Counted from the first letter of the stretch, positions 1-10,716 are shown. The stretch is DNA of 64,000 nucleotides from Edaphochlamys debaryana (GCA_016858145.1 JAEHOE010000029.1:806001-870000); one strand, 5' to 3'. Numbers and translations: made by a program. Notes: generated by a model not told the origin, from the sequence alone.

Positions 1-183
1 TGGGGAGCGGCGAGAGCAACTCTCAGGCGGGCGGGCGAAACTTGGGCTGTAGCAGATCGCACGGCAGAGGGCTTGGGACGCGGTAGGCGTAGGGGTGGGT
101 TCCAGGACACATGACAGTGCCCCACACGATGGCACTCCGGACTCCTCTCTGAACGATGTTGTCCTGCTGCCCGCTGCCCGCAG
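1..183 (+). other. Probable intron or upstream part of the DOMON/b561 gene
   Basis: These bases precede the first exon I can place. They end in a pyrimidine-rich acceptor (cccgcag, AG at 182-183), and the exon that follows starts inside a codon, so this is most simply the tail of an intron. I see no start codon or other feature here; the real 5' end of the gene is left of the window. Confidence 0.5.
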
Positions 184-425
184 GAACTCCCTCGCCTTCG
201 CCCTCTGCCGGTCCAAGCCCCGGGCCCACGCCAGGCCCCACGCCGGGGCCCACGCCGGGGCCCACGCCAGGCCCCACGCCAGGCCCCAAGCCCTCGCCGA
301 CTCCCGGTCCCACCCCCAGCCCCGGCCAGAGCCCGAGCCCCGGGGCCAGCCCAACCCCAACCCCAACCCCAAGCCCCAGCCCAACCCCCGGCCCAGGTCC
401 CAGCCCAACCCCAGGCCCGTCGGCG
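184..425 (+). repeat. Proline-rich (Gly/Ser/Thr-Pro)n coding repeat
   Basis: Minisatellite made of GGCCCCACGCC-like units that encode repeated Gly-Pro-Thr-Pro and Ser-Pro. It resembles the hydroxyproline-rich rods of volvocine wall proteins (pherophorins). Here it sits N-terminal to the DOMON domain, suggesting an extracellular stalk. The reverse strand and the other + frames are also open over this stretch, but only as shadows. Confidence 0.75.
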
Positions 426-3400
426 GTACGCACAATACCCGTTTGATGTCCCCTTTCCATACGCGCGTCACGACTGTTTGTCAGCCCTCGGCCGTACGTC
501 CCTTCACTGCCACACAAGCTATCGGCCGCTCCGCCGCGGGCTTCGTGTGCACACACACTGGACCCCTCTGCCTTAACCCCCGTCTCACCAGGGCGCTCGG
601 CACCCCCACGGCCCTGGGATACGTCTGCTCCAGATGCATGTGCCCCCCACTGTCCACACCCGAGACCCCCTGCCTCCCTCACCCCTCAGGCCTGCCCCCC
701 CTCAGCCCTGGGGTACGTCTGCTCTCGGGACCTGGGCGGCGGTGCGGTGCTTCACTGGACCACAGGCGGCGCCCTGCCGCCACCCAACAACTGCACGGGC
801 CCCGCCATCGCGGCCGCAGCCCAGGCCCAGGCCCAGGCCCAGGCCCAGGCCGGAACCCGGCGGCAGATGCTGCACCTGGCGCTGTCATCACCTGAGCAGG
901 GTAGGCGACGGAGGGGCATGAGCAATGAGGGGGTATTGGCCACCCGATTCGGGGACCCTAGCCAGAAGCCAGCTCCGTTCCGGCACAAAAGGTTAACCAT
1001 ACACGCACTGACGAACCCGCCCCATTCTCTTCGTTTCCTGCGTTTTGGTGCTTACGTCCACCTCCTCTCTTCCTCTCTGCCTACCTCTCCACTGCCTGCA
1101 GGCTACGCCGCGCTCTCCTTCGCGGCCCGTGCGGGCGTCATGAGCCCCGCGGACGCCATCATCGGTCGGGTGGAGGAGGGGCTGCCGCGGGTCGACGCGT
1201 ACCGGCTGGAGGGGTGGGTGGCGTTGGGGAGGGGAGGGAGGGGGGAAAAGGGGGGAGGGGGATTGAGGGGGGGGGTTGGTTGGTGAGGGTGTTGATGTAA
1301 GCAAAACGTGGCCTTTGCGCCCAAGCCTTTCCTCACAATATCTGGCTCGACGGTCACGGCTGCCGCAACGGCGTAGCTTCTGCGCCTGACGCACTCCCTA
1401 CAACCGGCGTTCCTACCCTACTCGCTGTCTCTAAGCCATCTCCTCCCCCATGCCCTTTCAACCCAGGCGCTCCGCGGACCCCCTGACTGGATCCTCGTGG
1501 GCCCAAGCGACCGGCGTCGTGGCCACAGCCTCTGGCGGCACTCTGCTGTGCTTCTCCGTGGAGGTGGGCCTGGATCAGGATCTGGATCCTGCTCGGGATC
1601 TGAATCCAGGCAGGGGTCCAGGCCGTTTGTTAGGTTCATACCTGCGGGATACATACCTCCAGCAGTACAGACCCAGATCAATGACTTTCCCGGGTCGGGG
1701 AGACATGCCCTTGCCCCGAAACGGAGGCGGCTCAGATCCAGATCCAGATCCAGATCCAGTTCTTGCATCCATGTGCATGCTCCTCCCTCCCTCCCGCTGG
1801 CCCAGGTGGACGGCCCCCTCACCGAACCCGTGGGAGCGACCTCCGGCGGCGGCGGCAGTACCGGCAGCGGCGGCGCCCGGCAGCGGCGCCTGGGCGCGCC
1901 GCGGGCCTGGCTGGCGGCCCTAAACCTGGCGCTGCCGGGGCAGGGGCAGGGGCAGGGGCTGGGGGCCAGGGCGGAGCAGCCCGGGAGCGCAAGCCTGAGC
2001 CGGCGCCTGCTGGCGGCGATGTGGGTCGGCGGCTCGGCCGCGGCAGAGGCGGCGGCGGAGGACGCCTTGGGGCTCGAGGGGTCGAGGCGGGCCCTGCTGC
2101 CGGGGACGCCAGTGATTGACCCGCAAGGTACGTCGCGGGGGGTTGTCGGTTTCACGGTTACCAGCGATAGTTACCAGCTTGACCCATGTGGTCGTCCCTC
2201 CTCCCGCACCCCCTTCCCTTCCTCTTCATGCATGACGCTGCCACAGACGCCTTACCGCCTGCTTTGTGAGTCCTCCTCCCCTTTGTGTGTTGCCTTGTGC
2301 GCAGCCCTGCAGCTCAACTGGGCCGTCAACGACGCCCCAGACCTGGTCACACACACGGCCAAGGGCGGCCTGGTGCTCAACGCACAGAGCGGCGAGGCGG
2401 CCGGCGCCGACAGCGAGCGGGAGGATGCGGCCATGGTGCGTTGGGCCTAGCGTATGGGGTTGGCGCCGTGGATTGGCCCTTCAAGCGGTACCGGTATGGA
2501 TGTTATCAGCGGAACTGATACCAATGGTACTGGTACTATCGCCGCATGGTTTGCGGTGTGGACAGCAAGATAAGTCACGGCCAGCGGCCGGGCCCCTCTC
2601 GTCCCGGCCGCCCCAAGGATGTCCATACCACACACCTCAAGCCCACCGATGCCCACCCCACACTCTCCCGACCCACCGCATCTTTTCACCCTCGCCCCCA
2701 GGTTCACGGCATCCTCATGTCCCTCGCCTGGGGCCTGCTGCTGCCCCTGGGCGTGCTCACGGCGCGGCACCGCTGGGCGCTGGCGGGGGCCAAGTTCCGG
2801 CCGGGCGCCCCCCCAGAGGCCTGCTGCGCCAAGGACGCATGGTTCTACATGCACGTGTCGTGCCAGGTGGGTGGGGGAGGGGTTACGGGGGAAGGGAGGG
2901 GCGGAAGAAGGGACGGAGGAAGGGAGGGAGGTAGGGTGGGACCAGCAGCGGCAAGAGACGGTGTAGCTCAGCATAGGGAAGCAAGAGTCCTTTCCTGAAA
3001 ACCGATGGGCCGGCACTCGGAGGGAGGGAGGGAGGGAGGGAGGGGTAGAGAGCAATCAAGGGGCCGGCAGCGGCCAGAGACAGTGCAGCTCAGCATGTTG
3101 TTGTTACACGGACACAGCATGGGCAACCAAGAGTCCTGTCCTAGAAACCGATGGACCGGCACTCGGAGCCAGGGACCAGCCATCGTCATGCGTCCCATGC
3201 AATCATTACTCTTGTCAACAGCTGGGCCTTAGCCCGTGGCCGAACCTCAGCTGAAGCCCCTAAACGAGGTTTCCCTCCCCTTCTTCCACAGGTGCTGGGC
3301 GTGGTCCTGTTTGTGGGCGTCTTCGTGGTGGCTTCCCTCCCCCTTGCCATGCTTCTCTTGCCTCCCCTCACCCTCTACCTGCCTTGCCGTGCCTCCGCCG

Positions 3401-4768
3401 TTCGCCCCCTGCCTGCAGGTGCTGGGCGTGGGCCTGTTTGTGGGCGGCTTCGTGGTGGCGTCCACCATGCTGGACATGGACGGCGTGCCTGACGGAGCGC
3501 CCGGAGCGCACAAGGTGGGGCGGGTTGCCCTACGTGCGGTGTGCAGACGTCCCGGCGGTCAACGCCAAGGAGGCAGGGGCGGGAGGGATATGTCCCAATG
3601 TAGGCTCCTGCTCCAAGCCGCGTATCGACGGCCCAATCCCTGGCGACTATCCTCACCGACTTCCCTCACTTCTTGGCATCCACCCCACCCCACCCCGCCT
3701 CCGCCCATCCCACCTTTTCAGCCCTCTCCTCCCATTTTTTCCTCCCTTTTTTTGTGCGGTCATGGACTGCAGCATGCATCTATCTACCGTCTCTTACCAA
3801 CACTGCATAAGTACTTGCCCCTGCCCCCCTCGATCCCCCTCAGCGCCTCAGGTCATTGGCTGTGCGGTCATGACACTGGCGGGTCTCACTGACCGGTACC
3901 GTCTCTTATCAACACTACATGAGTAACGCATTATGCATCCTTTTACCCGTCGCAGATCATTGGCTGTGCGGTTATGGGACTGGCGGGTCTGCAGCTCATC
4001 GGCGCCTTCGTGCGCCCCCACCCCGGCGCCCCCCGCCGCCCTCTGTGGAACGCCTTCCACCACTGGCTGGGTCGCCTAGCCGTACTGGCGGCCTGGGCCA
4101 ACATCTACCTGGGCATCTACCTCGTACACGATCTGTACGGCCAACCGCTGGGTGAGTAAGCAGAAGTTGCAACCGCACACGCATCCAAGTCCTGCACCTT
4201 GTCTTGAACCTTCTGTCTCTAGTGGCTTTCACGCCGTAACCAGGCGGGATCAAGCTCCTCTTGTCAGTGCGATGGAGGCGTCCAGCCCCTCATGCGGTTT
4301 CCCCAATCCCACCCCTTAATTCCGGCAGGCGCCTGGCTCGGCCCCCTGCTCGGCGTGCTGTGCTGCTTCGTGCTCGCGGAGATCGTGCTCAGCACGCGAC
4401 GCCCGCCTGACGACGGGGCGCCGCACGCTCCGCACGCCGCATCCACCGCAGAGGACGCTCCGGCAGGCAAGGCCGCTGCCGCCGCCACCGCAACGGCCGC
4501 GGGAGCGGGAGCCTGGGGAGCAGCGAGCGGGGAGAAGGCTCCGAATCAGGCGGGAGCGTTCGCGCGGGGCTCCACGAGCTCTCGTGTGGTGCCGGTCGAT
4601 GGGGACGGTCGGGCGGTGGCGGGAGGCGAGGGCAGCGGATCGGGGCGGCAGGGTGGTGGGGCGTGGCAGGCGGGGGCCCAGGATCAAGATCTGGATCCCG
4701 AGACGCCGAACGGATACAGCGATCAGCGGCACTTGCTGCGGCCGGGGGCTGATCATAGGAGCGGTTAG
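184..4768 (+). CDS. DOMON domain plus cytochrome b561 transmembrane protein (5' partial)
   Basis: Exons: 184-425, 690-900, 1102-1213, 1467-1563, 1806-2127, 2305-2435, 2702-2866, 3419-3514, 3956-4151, 4329-4768 (stop TAG). All ten join in frame to 669 residues. The visible protein starts with about 80 residues of (Ser/Thr/Gly)-Pro repeats, then a DOMON-like sandwich ([11 protein letters not shown], the [10 protein letters not shown] motif, LQLNWAV) interrupted by Gly/Ala-rich sequence. A b561 core with five hydrophobic helices follows. Candidate haem-ligand histidines lie in [19 protein letters not shown] and FHHWLGR. In this family, DOMON-b561 proteins carry electrons across membranes (ascorbate or metal reduction, Chl/plant CYBDOM type); the substrate here is unknown. 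The C-terminal tail of about 120 residues is low complexity. The next gene is convergent. Several introns contain partial copies of the following exon start. Confidence 0.85.
1570..1765 (+). repeat. Opposed GATCTG/CAGATC microsatellites in intron 4 of the DOMON/b561 gene
   Basis: A run of ctggatc/gatctg units around 1570-1610 is followed by four cagatc units at about 1734-1762 in the opposite orientation. The two arms could pair as a long imperfect hairpin in the intron transcript. No coding role is seen. Confidence 0.5.
2940..3195 (+). repeat. Diverged tandem duplication inside intron 7 of the DOMON/b561 gene
   Basis: The block around 2940-3025 (cagcggcaagagac, gcaagagtcctttcctg, aaaccgatgggccggcactcgg) recurs at about 3065-3175 with substitutions and a small insertion. 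It is intronic and non-coding, and lies just upstream of the duplicated exon start at 3292. Confidence 0.6.
3292..3337 (+). repeat. Partial duplicate of the start of exon 8 (decoy exon), DOMON/b561 gene
   Basis: After a good acceptor (cttccacag), about 46 bases match the first 46 bases of the true exon at 3419 with only a few mismatches ([13 protein letters not shown] versus [13 protein letters not shown]). The copy then decays into intron sequence. Splicing to it and reading on to 3514 would add 127 bases and shift the frame, so the 3419 exon is taken as functional. Confidence 0.7.
3785..3991 (+). repeat. 112-bp tandem duplication spanning an intron end and exon start
   Basis: The block beginning taccgtctctta at 3785 recurs at 3897 (offset 112). 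Each copy holds an acceptor followed by atTGGCTGTGCGGT..TG..ACTGGCGGGTCT. Only the second copy continues into the full b561 exon (3956-4151). The first is a decoy that leaves the homologous exon sequence after about 35 bases. Confidence 0.7.
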
Positions 4769-6297
4769 ACGTGCCGAGGATGAGATGAGACGAGGTGCAA
4801 TTGGATGGGCCAGATATCCTGCTAATTAAATTATAACGCTTCGCAAATTGCATCCCACCTGTAGTATGCACTTCACTGACAGTACCTCGCTGCAAAACTA
4901 ATTGTGTAGGGGTCATGAGGCATCACATGCATGTGGGATTGCTGAAGGGTGCGTGTGGAGGGATGGAGGGCCACTCTTGTGTTCGATGAGCATTGTGGTT
5001 GCATGGCCGGGATCGGCTTTGTGTCATGGCATACATTGGGGGTGTGGTTATGCGGTATTGCTGAATTGCGCTGTTGGTATCATACCCAAACCTTACCGTA
5101 GCTCTGCATTGTTGTGCCAGCTGCTAAAGAACTGCCTGTGCCTGTGGACCGGGGTGGGCTGTGGCCCTTTGCCTTGTATCACCATCAGCTTGGTTTGTGG
5201 GAACTCTGGGAAGGGACCCCTGGGCCGCCTTATTTTCTTGCGGTTTGCAGTACGTATTGGCATTGGGCAGGCGGGCCGGGGGTTGGCCGCGCGCGGCCGC
5301 TTGCACAACGCGCAAGTTGCCTTAGCTGGGTGCGAGCAATGGGTCTACTCTGTCTGCAACGACTGGCAGACTACCCTCATGCAATCCAGCAAATGCTTGC
5401 GATCAGCCGGTGTGTGATCTCTCTCGCTCTTGCCCCGGTTGCGCTTTCGTACCCTCCCATAATGCATGGCCAGAGTGCCGGGAGCTAGTGTCAGGGAGCA
5501 AGCTGGAGCTGGAACGGAGCTCAACCCTTGCTCCTTCTGCCTGAGGGCCTCCACCTCCATCAACTGCACCCACACAGCAAGAAGTTGGCGCAGGCGTTTG
5601 CTGCCAGAGCTCTACAAAGCGTGTGCGCGTTACAGGTAGACACAACTCAAGGCCAACTCCCCTGCAACCTCTCTCCGGCACGGAGCGCCGCTTCTGTAGC
5701 TACCGGTACCTGCCCTTTGCCAGGACCAGCCTGCGTGCCCATGTCACTCCCAATCCTGCGACAACGCCCTGCCGCCCACAGCTCCGTGTTAGACGTAACC
5801 CTCTTCCCGCCTGCGTCCCCACACCACGCCACCAGCGCTCCCGCTCTGACACCTGCCCTCCGTTTCTTCGCTCTCCGTTCCCCTCACAGTACGGTTCTTC
5901 AAACTCCAGGCGCAAAACGGCAGCCTACGCCAGCTCTCCTGACAACGCACTCCTGCTGGCACCCCTGGCCCAACAAAATGACATGGTATGTACTAGCGAA
6001 GCATTGATACCGGAACTCGGATGCCCCCACAGGCCTCCGCCGCCCAATCCCAGTAAGGTACTAGGGACCAATGCTCGGCTGCCGCATCAGGAAATGTAGG
6101 AGGCAGAACGACCGCCAGAGGGTCCCTCTGCCGCCGCCAGGTGGGCACGCCCCCGCGCTCAACCAGCGCCCTCGCCTGGGCCCAAGCCTGCCGATGCGGC
6201 TCCTGGTCTGAAGCATTGCCGCGCAGGCCCATCCGGTGGAGAACGAAGTACGCCAGGCCCACCTCGGGCCCAAGTCCTGGGCCCAATCTGGGCCCGC
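4769..6297. other. Convergent intergenic region / 3' UTRs
   Basis: This stretch lies between the stop of the + strand DOMON/b561 gene and the stop of the - strand TMEM205-like gene. Composition is less GC-rich than the exons. Open frames here have no splice-compatible context, conserved motif or coding-like composition. It probably holds both 3' UTRs. Confidence 0.6.
5630..5634 (-). terminator. Possible TGTAA polyadenylation signal, TMEM205-like gene
   Basis: On the minus strand this reads TGTAA, the usual volvocine polyadenylation signal, about 660 bases after the stop codon. A five-base motif is weak evidence by itself. Confidence 0.25.
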
Positions 6298-8652
6298 TTA
6301 GATGGTGAGCAGCGAGGCCAGGAACCAGCCGTGCGACACGGCCACGCAGAAGGAGACCAGGTTGACAAGGGAACTGATGCCGTGCCACTTGCCGAACTGC
6401 GGTCGGAAAGGGGACAGAAACGCGGCGTGTTGAGCCAGCATGCAGGCCGGCGAATGCGTCGCTACTTGGTCTGGGCTGCTTTCGATGCAAGCAGGAATGA
6501 TCGCCGTATAGCTCACCTCCTTGTACAGAGACGCCACCTTCGCCTTGTCGTCCTCGGTCTTCTCAGGCAGGTTCTCGAGGTCGTACCTGCCGCGTGCACA
6601 CGTACGACACCGCAGGGCAGAGGGGCATGTCCATGCACATTAGCCAAGGGCCTGCTGCCTCCACCCGCCCCCGGCGGCTCACGTGTGAGCTCGCACACAT
6701 CCCACCCAACCCACATCCAAGTTGCTGTCCCTTTCGCCCTCAACACCCCGTCCCCTTCTCCTCCGCCCGGTACCTCTCGAACACAACCGTGGTACAGAGC
6801 GGCCCCGCACCACACACCACACGCATCCGTCCCGACCCACATCGCATCGGATGGGGTCCGTCCCGACCCACATCAACCCTGCTGTCTCTTACCGCCCCTG
6901 ACACCTCCCCCTCGCCCTCCGGCCTTCCCCCTTCACCTGTCGAACATAAGCTTGGTGCAGAGCGGCTCGAGGTAGAGCCAGTTGAAGAGCAGACCCGCCA
7001 GGGACACGCCCAGGGCCGCCAGAGCGCGCGTGCCGGCCGGGTTGGCGCCGGCACCGGCCAGCGCAGCGGTGGCCAGCGCGAGCAGGTTGGCGCCTGCAGC
7101 GAACGGGTGGTGGAGCGGGGGCGGGGGTCGGGCAAGGCCCACCAGATGCTAGCCGAGCGCTAGATAGGGCATTGCGGTGGTGCCGCGAGCAGGCCAGCGC
7201 CTGATTGAGTGGTTGGCGTGGAGAATATGGTGGTGATGGCCCAGGCCCACTTGCTCCCTCCGCCGCTGCCCTTCACAGCCCGCTTCGCCGCTGCCGCTGC
7301 CCGAGCAGCTACCGGAGCTGCTGGCATGCCCTCGCCCTCCTCCCGCCTGGCCCTCCTCCCGTCCAGGCGGCCCAGCCCCCCCCAACAGGCGCGCACCCAC
7401 CTGCCGTGAGGGAGAAGTACATGGGGAAGAGCTTGGACTGCACCCGCCCGAAGGTCTGCCTGCAGTTGGGGTCGGGTCCGGGGGTGAGACATGCAACTGG
7501 GCAGTTGCGCGACGTTGGCCGCCTCCCGCGGCTGTCGGGTCCCTCAGATCCGTTGCGGTGACGTTACAAGGCCGTCCAATAGTAGCAGCCCTTACCTGGG
7601 CAGGTTCTTGAACATGGTCAGGCCCACGAAGAAGGTGTTCCACAGCTGAGTGCCCAGCAGCACAGCTGCGGCGGGGGTTGGTGTGTGTAGGGGGCGGTTG
7701 TGGGTGGAGGGTTATGGAAGGGGAGGGGCGGGTTGGTGAGGCCGTGCAAGCGAGGTGCAGGGCTCCCCAGGACGCCTGAGGGCAGGTTCGGTACGCGCAC
7801 ACCAAGGGGCCGAGGAGGCTTTGCCGGCTCTGACGGCTCACAACCACAACGTCCAGCACGCATCACGCACAGCATGTCGTACGGCGCATCACGCACCGTA
7901 CGACGTGACGTGCAGGAAGGCGCCGATGGTGCCCGGCAGTAGCACGGTGGAGCCCGCCACTACGGCCACGGCGCCCACCACGGCGGCGGCGCGGACCAGG
8001 GGAGTGTTCACGACCGACGGCTGGGGGCAGGGGTGGGGTCGGGGGTGGGGGCAGGGGTGGGGTCGGGGGTGGGGGCAGGGGTGGGGTCGGGGGTGGCATA
8101 GGGATGGCGATGGTGGCGGGCACCGGGCGCTCGGTACTGTCTGGAAGGGTTGCGCGGAAAAGCGGATGGCCCACCCGACCCGTGCCCCACCCACGCCATG
8201 CGTTGCACTCTGGGCACCAGGGCAGAGTACGCGGGCGGCCGCTCACAGGCTCATGCCCCATCCCCGCGACCATCCCATCCCATAGCCTGCAGTGCCCCTC
8301 GGGCCCTCACCTTCAGCATGTCACCGGAGAAGTTGTCGTTCGCGGGGCCCCCGGCGACGGGCGGGGGCGCGGGGCCGCCCGCATACTGCCCATTGCTAGG
8401 GCCCGCGTGGGCCGGGGCCGGGGCCGAGGCATGGGCGGGGCTGGGTGTATCGGCCTTCTTCTCAGGCGGGGAGGATGAGGGCGTGAAGGCGCCGGCCGCC
8501 GCGGCGGCGTCGGAGGAAGAGGATGGGACGGTGGCGCAGCGGCGGCGGCGGACCGTCAGGGGTGTGGGGGCAGGCGCCGCGGGTCCGCGGACTCGGAGCG
8601 CCGCAGTGCTGAAGGGAGGGAGGGAGGTAGGAGGGCATGGGGGGGCTCGCAT
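6298..8652 (-). CDS. TMEM205-like (DUF4149-type) membrane protein
   Basis: Minus-strand exons in transcript order: 8652-8311, 8020-7897, 7665-7596, 7459-7401, 7093-6937, 6586-6517, 6396-6298. They total 921 bases, 306 residues plus stop, and every junction is in phase. The start is an ATG at 8652. The N-terminal ~110 residues are Ala/Pro/Ser-rich with several Arg, possibly an organelle-targeting extension. After that comes a compact family core: a hydrophobic helix ending HVTSYAVLLGTQLWNTFFVG, then FKNLPRQTFGRVQSKLFPMYF, a second helix, NWLYLEPLCTKLMFDR, and FGKWHGISSLVNLVSF leading into the last helix. These are hallmark motifs of TMEM205-type proteins, four-helix membrane proteins of poorly known function (trafficking or metal/drug resistance has been proposed in animals). 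I infer a membrane protein and no specific role. Confidence 0.88.
8022..8097 (+). repeat. 24-bp G-rich minisatellite in the first intron of the TMEM205-like gene
   Basis: Three near-identical units of ggggcaggggtggggtcggg plus ggtg lie directly beside the acceptor of exon 2. They are G-rich on the + strand, so the transcript carries the C-rich version as an extended pyrimidine-rich tract. The DNA could form G-quadruplexes. Confidence 0.7.
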
Positions 8653-9290
8653 GGCGGCACGGTGCGAGGAGTGGAGTCGTGGCCTGGCACCCGACCAGGT
8701 GAGGTCGGGGTGGGTGGGATCGAGGAAGCGGGGTTACGGCTTTGTATCAGCTCCACGAAACAGAGCTACATGGTCGGATGGCTGAAGTAGGCGGGGAGTC
8801 GTCACCGGCACGCGAGGGGTGGCCGGAGGCCCACGCTGGGCGGCGGGTGTGTTGGGTTTGTGGCGCCGAGTCGCTGTGGGGCGTTGACGACCGAGTGATC
8901 GCGCTGGCACCTGAACGACCCGGCAGTCTGACTTGTCCTTCAATGCGCACTCCTGAAGCCCGCTGGCACGGCGGTGCCGGCTGTTGCGGTGGAAAATCTC
9001 TGTGCTCGAAACGCTTGGAGCCACGGTTGCGCCCCGGGCCCCTTCATAACCTTCCGACACATGCAGGCTTTTACCTGGGACGCACGGACAGCTGCATGGT
9101 TGGTTGGTTGAAGGCTACTTGCTCGCAAAAATTGCGATGTTGCTGAGGTGCGAGCTTTGAGCGGACTTGTGAGCGGCTTTGAGTGAAATGTCTACCTATT
9201 ATTGTTGGTGAGTGTAGTTGTCAGAGTGCTCAGCCGCGGTCTCCCGGCGCGTCGTGGGCACGTTCAGGTCTCCGTACGGCACTTCGCCTT

Positions 9291-9484
9291 GCACTGACCG
9301 CCCCCCACGCCCTCGTCCTGTCCTGCCCACTGGCACTCGGACAGGTTCCTACGACACACACAGCCAGGGCCTTGCACTGACCGCCCCCCACGCCCTCGTC
9401 CTGTCCTGCCCACTGGCACTCGGACAGGTTCCTACGACACACACAGCCAGGGCCTTGCACTGACCGCCCCCCACGCCCTCAGCC
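9291..9484 (+). repeat. 83-bp tandem repeat
   Basis: The unit begins gcactgaccgccccccacgc and starts at 9291, 9374 and 9457, a period of 83. Two full copies appear essentially identical and the third is truncated at about 9484. Near identity indicates recent amplification. No coding role is apparent. Confidence 0.85.
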
Positions 9485-9599
9485 CTCTGGCAAGGGACTC
9501 TGCGGCGTTCCTGGACAGCCCTGGCAACATGAAATTCCCCCCACCGAAGGACACAGGGTGGTGTGCGCGTGAAAGCCACGGGTGGGGTTGGGGAATGCG

Positions 9600-9638
9600 C
9601 CCCCCCCCCCCCTCCCCGCCCCCCCCTCCCCCCTCCCC
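9600..9638 (+). repeat. Poly-C/poly-G tract
   Basis: A 39-base tract of almost pure C interrupted by single t, g or tc. It is a low-complexity run with no coding meaning and a likely spot for polymerase slippage or assembly error. Confidence 0.85.
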
Positions 9639-9945
9639 AAAGTAGGGGCGGTATGTGGTCCAATGTCGTGGTCCAATGTCCCCCGTTCGCAATGCTTTCA
9701 CGCCTCGCGCAGCCTGTGCAGCTTTCCATTGCACCGCTGGCAAGAGCACGAGATCTGCTTTTTTAATTTCAATCCTATACGGACGCAACCGCATGGAAAC
9801 CGTACACTCCCGACCTTGTCGCCACTTTGCTTGTTGGCATGCCACTGCCTGCAAATGGCGCCACCCTCGAGGTGTGCCTGAGCATCTGTTATCAACACCG
9901 CGTGTGCCCCCCTAGCCTCCGCCACCCGCATGCACCGGAAGGCGT

Positions 9946-10716
9946 GTTGACCCTGCAAGAACTCGCGCTGGGACCCTGCAAGAACTCGCGCTGGGACGGC
10001 TCCAGCGCCTCCAGGTCGTTGCCGGCGGCGCGGTAGGCGGCGAAGGCGTCTGCGGTCCGGAAGGCGAGGCCGCGCTGCAAGAGCTCGCGCTGCTCCGGCC
10101 CCAGCGCCTCCAGGTCGTTGCCGGCGGCGCGGTAGGCGGCGAAGGCGTCCGCGGTCCGGAAGGTGTGGCTGCCCTGCAAGAGCTCGCGCTGCTCCGGCCC
10201 CAGCGCCTCCAGGTCGTTGCCGGCGGCGCGGCAGGCGGCGAAAACGTCCGCGGTCCGGAAGGCGTGGTCGCGCTGCAAGAGCGCCCGCTGCTCCGGCCCC
10301 AGCGCCCCCAGGCTGTTGCCGGCGGCGCGGTAGGCGCGGTGGGCGTCCGCGGTCCGGAAGGCGAGGCCGCGCTGCAAGAGCTCGCGCTGCTCCGGCCCCA
10401 GCGCCCCCAGGCTGTTGCCGGCGGCGCGGCAGGCGGCGAAAACGTCCGCGGTCCGGAAGGCGTGGTCGCGCTGCAAGAGCGCCCGCTGCTCCGGCCCCAG
10501 CGCCCCCAGGCTGTTGCCGGCGGCGCGGTAGGCGCGGTGTGCGTCCGCGACCTGGAAGGGGTGGCTGCGCTGCAAGAGCGCCCGCTGCTCGGGCTCCAGC
10601 GCCCCCAGGCTGTTGCCGGCGGCGCGGTAGGCGGCGAAGGCGTCCGCGACCTGGAAGGGGTGGCTGCGCTGCAAGAGCGCCCGCTGCTCGGGCTCCAGCG
10701 CCCCCAGGCTGTTGCC
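9946..10716 (-). repeat. 99-bp tandem repeat array encoding a 33-residue repeat on the minus strand
   Basis: The agcgcc(t/c)cc element recurs at 10004, 10103 and onward every 99 bases to 10697, giving seven full units and a truncated eighth. Short partial copies (ctgcaagaactcgcgctgg) stand at about 9953-9995. Because 99 is divisible by three, several frames stay open. The most protein-like frame (minus strand, stop at 9892, open to about 10800) gives units such as GPEQRALLQRDHAFRTADVF followed by AACRAAGNSLGAL, helix-prone with fixed Arg, Gln and Phe positions. No ATG or clear splice partner was found, so coding status is open. It could be an exon of an unplaced minus-strand gene or a GC-rich minisatellite. 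Confidence 0.7.

Noticed and set aside
3292..3337. Taking the 3292 copy as a true exon
   Set aside because: It has no donor giving the right phase and reading on to 3514 shifts the frame, whereas 3419-3514 gives an in-frame 32-codon exon with the conserved His.
8022..8097. CRISPR-like array or telomeric repeat
   Set aside because: Units are contiguous with no spacers, and the sequence does not match an algal telomere unit.
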